A stretch of DNA of 64,000 nucleotides, from contig NZ_CP050191.1 of the NCBI RefSeq assembly GCF_011745145.1, positions 4,047,327 to 4,111,326 on the forward strand, given 5' to 3'. The notes under the pieces are model-generated. The model was not told where the DNA came from and ran no database searches. It saw nothing but the letters and a program-made list of their open reading frames with translations. Every line of letters begins with the position of its first letter. Position 1 is the stretch's first letter. The position numbers and the translations under genes were made by a program. This document shows, piece by piece, positions 60,854 to 64,000 of this stretch. The stretch is from Mycobacterium sp. DL440. GTDB taxonomy: Bacteria; Actinomycetota; Actinomycetes; Mycobacteriales; Mycobacteriaceae.

Positions 60854-62426
60854 CTCCGGTCTACTGAGCACCGACGTCCTGGTGATCGGCGGCGGTCCAG
60901 CAGCCGCTTGGGCCGCCATCTCCGCCACCGAATCCGGCGCCCGGGTCGTCCTGGTGGACAAGGGCTATTGCGGTACCAGCGGGGCGACGGCCGCCGGCGG
61001 CAACAACCTGTGGGCGATCGGGCCTGGGCCGCGGCGCGAGGATACGGTGCGCGAACGTGAGCTGGCCGCAGGACGGATCACCGACTCCGAGTGGATGTTC
61101 CGGGTGCTGGCCACCTCGTGGGACCGGCTCGAGCAGCTCTCCGAATGGGGGTACCCGTTTCCGGTGGGCGCTGACGGCCGGGAGATGCGCAGCAGTCTGC
61201 AAGGTCCGGAGTACATGCGCCGGATGCGCCGCAAGGCTCATCGCAGTGGAGTGCTCATCCTCGACCACCACCCGGCGCTGCAGCTGACCGCCGACCGCGA
61301 CGGCGTCGTCACCGGCGCCACCGGCATCGCCCGCCAGGACGACGGCCGGCTCTGGCAGATCACCGCCGGTGCCGTCGTGCTGGCCACCGGCGGAACCGCC
61401 TTCCTGTCCGGAACCTTCGGCACCAACGTCGACACGGGCGAGGGTCTGCTGATGGCCGCCGAACTCGGCGCGCATCTGTCGGGCATGGAGTTCTGCACCG
61501 CCTATGCACTGGCCCCCGAATGGGGCGTACACACCAAGGGCCGAATGCTGCAGTGGGGCAGCTTCTACGACGAGCACGGCCGACCGTTCACCACCCAGCG
61601 TGGGCTGAGCGGACGCCAGGACGCACAGCTGGCACTGACCCGCGGCGAGCGGGTGTTCGCCCGGCTCGACCGCGCCCCCGAACACCTCCGCCAGACCATG
61701 CGTGACGCTCAGCCGAACTACTTCCTGCCGCTGGACAAGGCCGGCATCGACCCATTCACCACGGCCTACCCGGTCCGGATGGTCTACGAGGGCTCGGTGC
61801 GGGGTACCGGTGGCCTGCGACTGGTCGGGCCGGATTGCGCGACGACGGTTCCCGGACTGTATGCGGCAGGCGATGCCGCGACCCGCGAGCTCATCACCGG
61901 GTCACTCTCCGGCGGCGGCAGCCGCAACGGCTCCTGGGCGATCGCCTCGGGAACGTTCGCCGGCCGGGGCGCCGCAGAGTTCAGCCGCACCCGACGGCTC
62001 CACCCGGCTACGACACCGTCCACCCGGCCGTCACGCCCCGGCGCGCCCACCGTCGAGGAGGTGGTCGCCGTGGCCCAGTCGCATGTCCTGCCGCCGCAGC
62101 GTAGCTATCTGAAATCGGCTGAGCGGCTTCATGAGTCGGCCGATGTGCTCGAAACGGTGTGGCGCGACATCGCCGACGGCCTGGCCCCGGTGGCGGCGCG
62201 GGATGTCTACAAGCAACGCCAGGCGGTGGCCATGGTGGCCGCGGCGCGGTGGATCACCGCGGCATCCCTGGCCCGGCCCGAAACCCGCGGCCTGCACCGT
62301 CGCGAAGACCTGCCCGAATCGGATCATCGCTACGAGCACCGCATCCTCGTCGGCGGTCTCGACGAATTGTGGACCGCACCTGATCCCGTTGCCCCACAGC
62401 TCATCTCCTCGGAGGCCGTAGCGTGA
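60837..62426 (+). CDS. FAD-dependent oxidoreductase, AprA/fumarate-reductase-like
   Basis: The protein has 529 residues. The N-terminal DVLVIGGGPAAAWAAI is an FAD dinucleotide-binding motif; further flavoprotein blocks include GTSGATAAGGNNLWA, GAVVLATGGTAFLSG and VPGLYAAGDAA. It belongs to the succinate dehydrogenase/fumarate reductase flavoprotein family, nearest in layout to the AprA branch (adenylylsulfate reductase alpha) because a small 2x[4Fe-4S] protein follows. No monooxygenase is present in the operon, so this pair may perform the chemistry on the imported compound. Reaction unknown; direction (reduction or oxidation) cannot be read. Confidence 0.78.
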   Translation: MTALTDSGLLSTDVLVIGGGPAAAWAAISATESGARVVLVDKGYCGTSGATAAGGNNLWAIGPGPRREDTVRERELAAGRITDSEWMFRVLATSWDRLEQLSEWGYPFPVGADGREMRSSLQGPEYMRRMRRKAHRSGVLILDHHPALQLTADRDGVVTGATGIARQDDGRLWQITAGAVVLATGGTAFLSGTFGTNVDTGEGLLMAAELGAHLSGMEFCTAYALAPEWGVHTKGRMLQWGSFYDEHGRPFTTQRGLSGRQDAQLALTRGERVFARLDRAPEHLRQTMRDAQPNYFLPLDKAGIDPFTTAYPVRMVYEGSVRGTGGLRLVGPDCATTVPGLYAAGDAATRELITGSLSGGGSRNGSWAIASGTFAGRGAAEFSRTRRLHPATTPSTRPSRPGAPTVEEVVAVAQSHVLPPQRSYLKSAERLHESADVLETVWRDIADGLAPVAARDVYKQRQAVAMVAAARWITAASLARPETRGLHRREDLPESDHRYEHRILVGGLDELWTAPDPVAPQLISSEAVA

Positions 62427-62830
62427 TCGAGATCGTCAGCCCGACCGCATGCATCAAGTGCGACGTCTGCGTCAAGGTGTGCCCCACCGACGTCTTCGAT
62501 CGGGGCGCCGACGGGGTACCGGTGATCGCCCGCCAGTCCGATTGCCAGACCTGCTTCATGTGCGAGGCCTACTGCCCCACCGATGCGCTCTACGTCTCCC
62601 CGGTCTCCGCACCCGTCGGCGCCGACAGCGCGCACGCGTCCGAATCCGCGGTCAGCGCCGCAGGGCTGCTCGGCGGCTACCGGGAGATGGTCGGCTGGGG
62701 CCGAGGCCGGTCCCCCGGGTCCCGCCTCGACCAGAATCCCGTGCTGTCCACCATTCCGCCCCTGGCGGAGCCGCGGCTGAGCGCCCCGGCGGTGTTGGCC
62801 GACGGGCCCTGGAATCACCCTGCGGGCTAG
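62423..62830 (+). CDS. Ferredoxin-like 2x[4Fe-4S] protein (AprB-like)
   Basis: The protein has 135 residues from a GTG that overlaps the flavoprotein by 4 nt. Two CxxCxxCxxxCP motifs, CIKCDVCVKVCPTD and CQTCFMCEAYCPTD, each complete, can bind two [4Fe-4S] clusters. The C-terminal 70 residues are a Gly/Ala/Pro-rich extension (AAGLLGGYREMVGWG). It should carry electrons to or from the flavoprotein, like AprB with AprA. Its stop overlaps the stop of converging uvrD1. Confidence 0.88.
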   Translation: MIEIVSPTACIKCDVCVKVCPTDVFDRGADGVPVIARQSDCQTCFMCEAYCPTDALYVSPVSAPVGADSAHASESAVSAAGLLGGYREMVGWGRGRSPGSRLDQNPVLSTIPPLAEPRLSAPAVLADGPWNHPAG

Positions 62831-64000
62831 AGCTTTTGCACCGGTGCGTGATTGTGCATGAGCTTGACGCGGCCCGCACTGCCGAAGTCGATCAGTGACA
62901 TCGCCGTTTCTCCCATGCCCGAGACTTCCTCGACGCGACCCAGGCCGTACTTGTCGTGAGTGACCCGGTCGCCGGGCTCCAGCGTGATCACCGGACGGTT
63001 GCGGGCGGGCGCCGGCCGTGATGGCGACGGGCGCGGCGATCCGTAGCGGCCGGCATTCCCGACCGGGGCACTGAGCGACGACGACGGCTGCTCGATACGC
63101 CGCCAGTTGATCAGGTCCTCCGGAATCTCCCGCAGGAACCGCGATTCCGGGTTGAGCATGGGCTGCCCCCACGACGACCGCACCTTGGCCCGGCTCAAGT
63201 AGAGGCGCTTACGGGCCCGCGTGATGCCGACGTAGGCCAGCCGGCGTTCCTCGGACAACTCGTTGGGATCGCCCAATGCCCGCATGTGCGGGAACATGCC
63301 GTCCTCCCAGCCGGTGACGAACACCGCCGGGAACTCCAGCCCCTTGGCCGTGTGCAGCGTCATCATCGTCACCACGCCCGCGCCGTCTTCGGGGATCTCG
63401 TCGGCGTCGGCCACCAGTGACACCCGCTCCAAGAACTGGGCCAGCACCCCGGTGTCGGGGATGTCCTCGTCGACCGGCTCCCCCTCGCCCTGTTCTGCCA
63501 GAGCCTGGGCATTGGCCAGGTCGGTGCTGAATTCGTGTGCAACGCTGACCAATTCGTTGAGGTTGTCCAACCGGGCCAGATCCTGCGGATCGCTGGAGGC
63601 CTCCAGCTCACGGCGGTAGCCGGTCCGTTCCAGCACGGCCTCGACCAGATCGCCCAGCTCGTCATCGAGCTTGCCACGCAGCTGGTCCAGCATCTGGACA
63701 AACGAGGCGATGGCCTTCTCCGAGCGGGAGTTGAGCATCGGCACCCGTCCTTCGGCGGCGGCCTGCAACGCGTCGTTGAAGCTGCCCCCGGCGTTCTCGG
63801 CGTACACCGCAACGCAGGCCTCGGCCCGGTCGCCGATGCCGCGGCGCGGGGTGTTGAGGATGCGGCGCATGCTCACCGCGTCACCCGGATTGTCCAGCAC
63901 CCGCAGGTAGGCGACGATGTCGCGGATCTCGCGACGCTCATAGAACCGCACCCCGCCGACGACCTTGTACGGGATACCGGCACGGATGAACACTTCCTCC
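62827..64000 (-). CDS. uvrD1: ATP-dependent DNA helicase UvrD1 (C-terminal part, 5' truncated by window)
   Basis: The frame runs off the right edge of the window, so only about the last 391 residues are visible. SF1 helicase motifs are present: the GGVRFYERREIRDIVAYLR segment (motif IV region), LHTAKGLEFPAVFVTGWEDGMFPH (motif V) and EERRLAYVGITRARKRLYL (motif VI). The C-terminal GDRVTHDKYGLGRVEEVSG module is the Tudor-like RNA-polymerase-binding domain of UvrD/PcrA. UvrD1 (M. tuberculosis Rv0949) unwinds DNA in nucleotide excision repair and transcription-coupled processes with Ku. Stop overlaps the ferredoxin stop. Confidence 0.95.
   Translation of the reverse strand, partial: EEVFIRAGIPYKVVGGVRFYERREIRDIVAYLRVLDNPGDAVSMRRILNTPRRGIGDRAEACVAVYAENAGGSFNDALQAAAEGRVPMLNSRSEKAIASFVQMLDQLRGKLDDELGDLVEAVLERTGYRRELEASSDPQDLARLDNLNELVSVAHEFSTDLANAQALAEQGEGEPVDEDIPDTGVLAQFLERVSLVADADEIPEDGAGVVTMMTLHTAKGLEFPAVFVTGWEDGMFPHMRALGDPNELSEERRLAYVGITRARKRLYLSRAKVRSSWGQPMLNPESRFLREIPEDLINWRRIEQPSSSLSAPVGNAGRYGSPRPSPSRPAPARNRPVITLEPGDRVTHDKYGLGRVEEVSGMGETAMSLIDFGSAGRVKLMHNHAPVQKL

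Noticed and set aside
1..64000. CRISPR array, prophage, insertion sequence or tRNA genes
   Set aside because: No regularly spaced repeats, integrase, transposase, or tRNA-like cloverleaf was found on reading both strands.

Overview
The window comes from a rapidly growing mycobacterium (Mycolicibacterium type). The evidence is high-GC coding sequence with many GTG starts and 4-nt start/stop overlaps, an MspA-family porin almost identical to those of M. smegmatis (absent from M. tuberculosis), MprAB/PepD, PerM, a LpqN-domain receptor kinase and F420-type luciferase-like enzymes. From memory of M. tuberculosis gene order, much of the window follows the segment Rv0991c to Rv0949, interrupted by blocks not found there. 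No rRNA, tRNA, CRISPR array, transposase or phage gene was seen.

Layout. 1-2.8 kb: end of a GabP-like permease fused to a universal-stress domain, a tandem USP protein and a convergent secreted HNH nuclease. 2.8-10.6 kb: ruc behind a CIRCE operator, a SAF-domain protein, mscL, an mspC-like porin, an unlisted 52-residue gene with a perfect CRP-type palindrome in front, then mprA-mprB and pepD-moaB2 with MprA-type repeats, and rpmF. 10.9-19.2 kb: six tightly coupled genes (AtuA-like protein, two acyl-CoA dehydrogenases, biotin carboxylase alpha and beta subunits, enoyl-CoA hydratase) that look like a branched-chain or terpenoid acyl-CoA carboxylation route. 19.4-24.6 kb: a TetR gene divergent from a molybdopterin oxidoreductase, a double SnoaL protein and a quinone-reductase-like enzyme, with three half-palindromes between them. 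25-34 kb: an accessory stretch of secreted proteins (a PE-PPE-fold protein with a lysine-rich tail, two paralogues with low-complexity tails), an SDR and a DUF1707 protein, with long gene-free gaps.

34-42 kb: a LpqN-like lipoprotein, a vWA/MoxR pair, a receptor kinase with a LpqN-like outer domain, a haemophore-like protein, a small secreted protein and a hydrolase. 42-49 kb: purH-purN-perM, the Rv0954-type membrane protein, and divergent sfnG-like and F420-type LLM genes, the latter behind a KstR-type motif. 49-54 kb: a thiolase-like protein, a secreted protein, and a TetR/S9 peptidase unit with two perfect operators. 54-58 kb: sucCD behind a nested palindrome, a CRP-type site, an active-looking LytM peptidase and a small membrane protein. 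58.3-62.8 kb: five overlapping genes, a sulfonate/nitrate-type ABC importer followed by an AprA-like flavoprotein and a 2x[4Fe-4S] ferredoxin. The window ends inside uvrD1.

The least explained system is the 58.3-62.8 kb importer plus AprAB-like redox pair, which lacks the monooxygenase normally found with such importers. The TetR-controlled molybdoenzyme operon, the 52-residue gene ahead of the porin and the secreted paralogues with periodic tails also stand out. All family assignments come from reading motifs without database searches.
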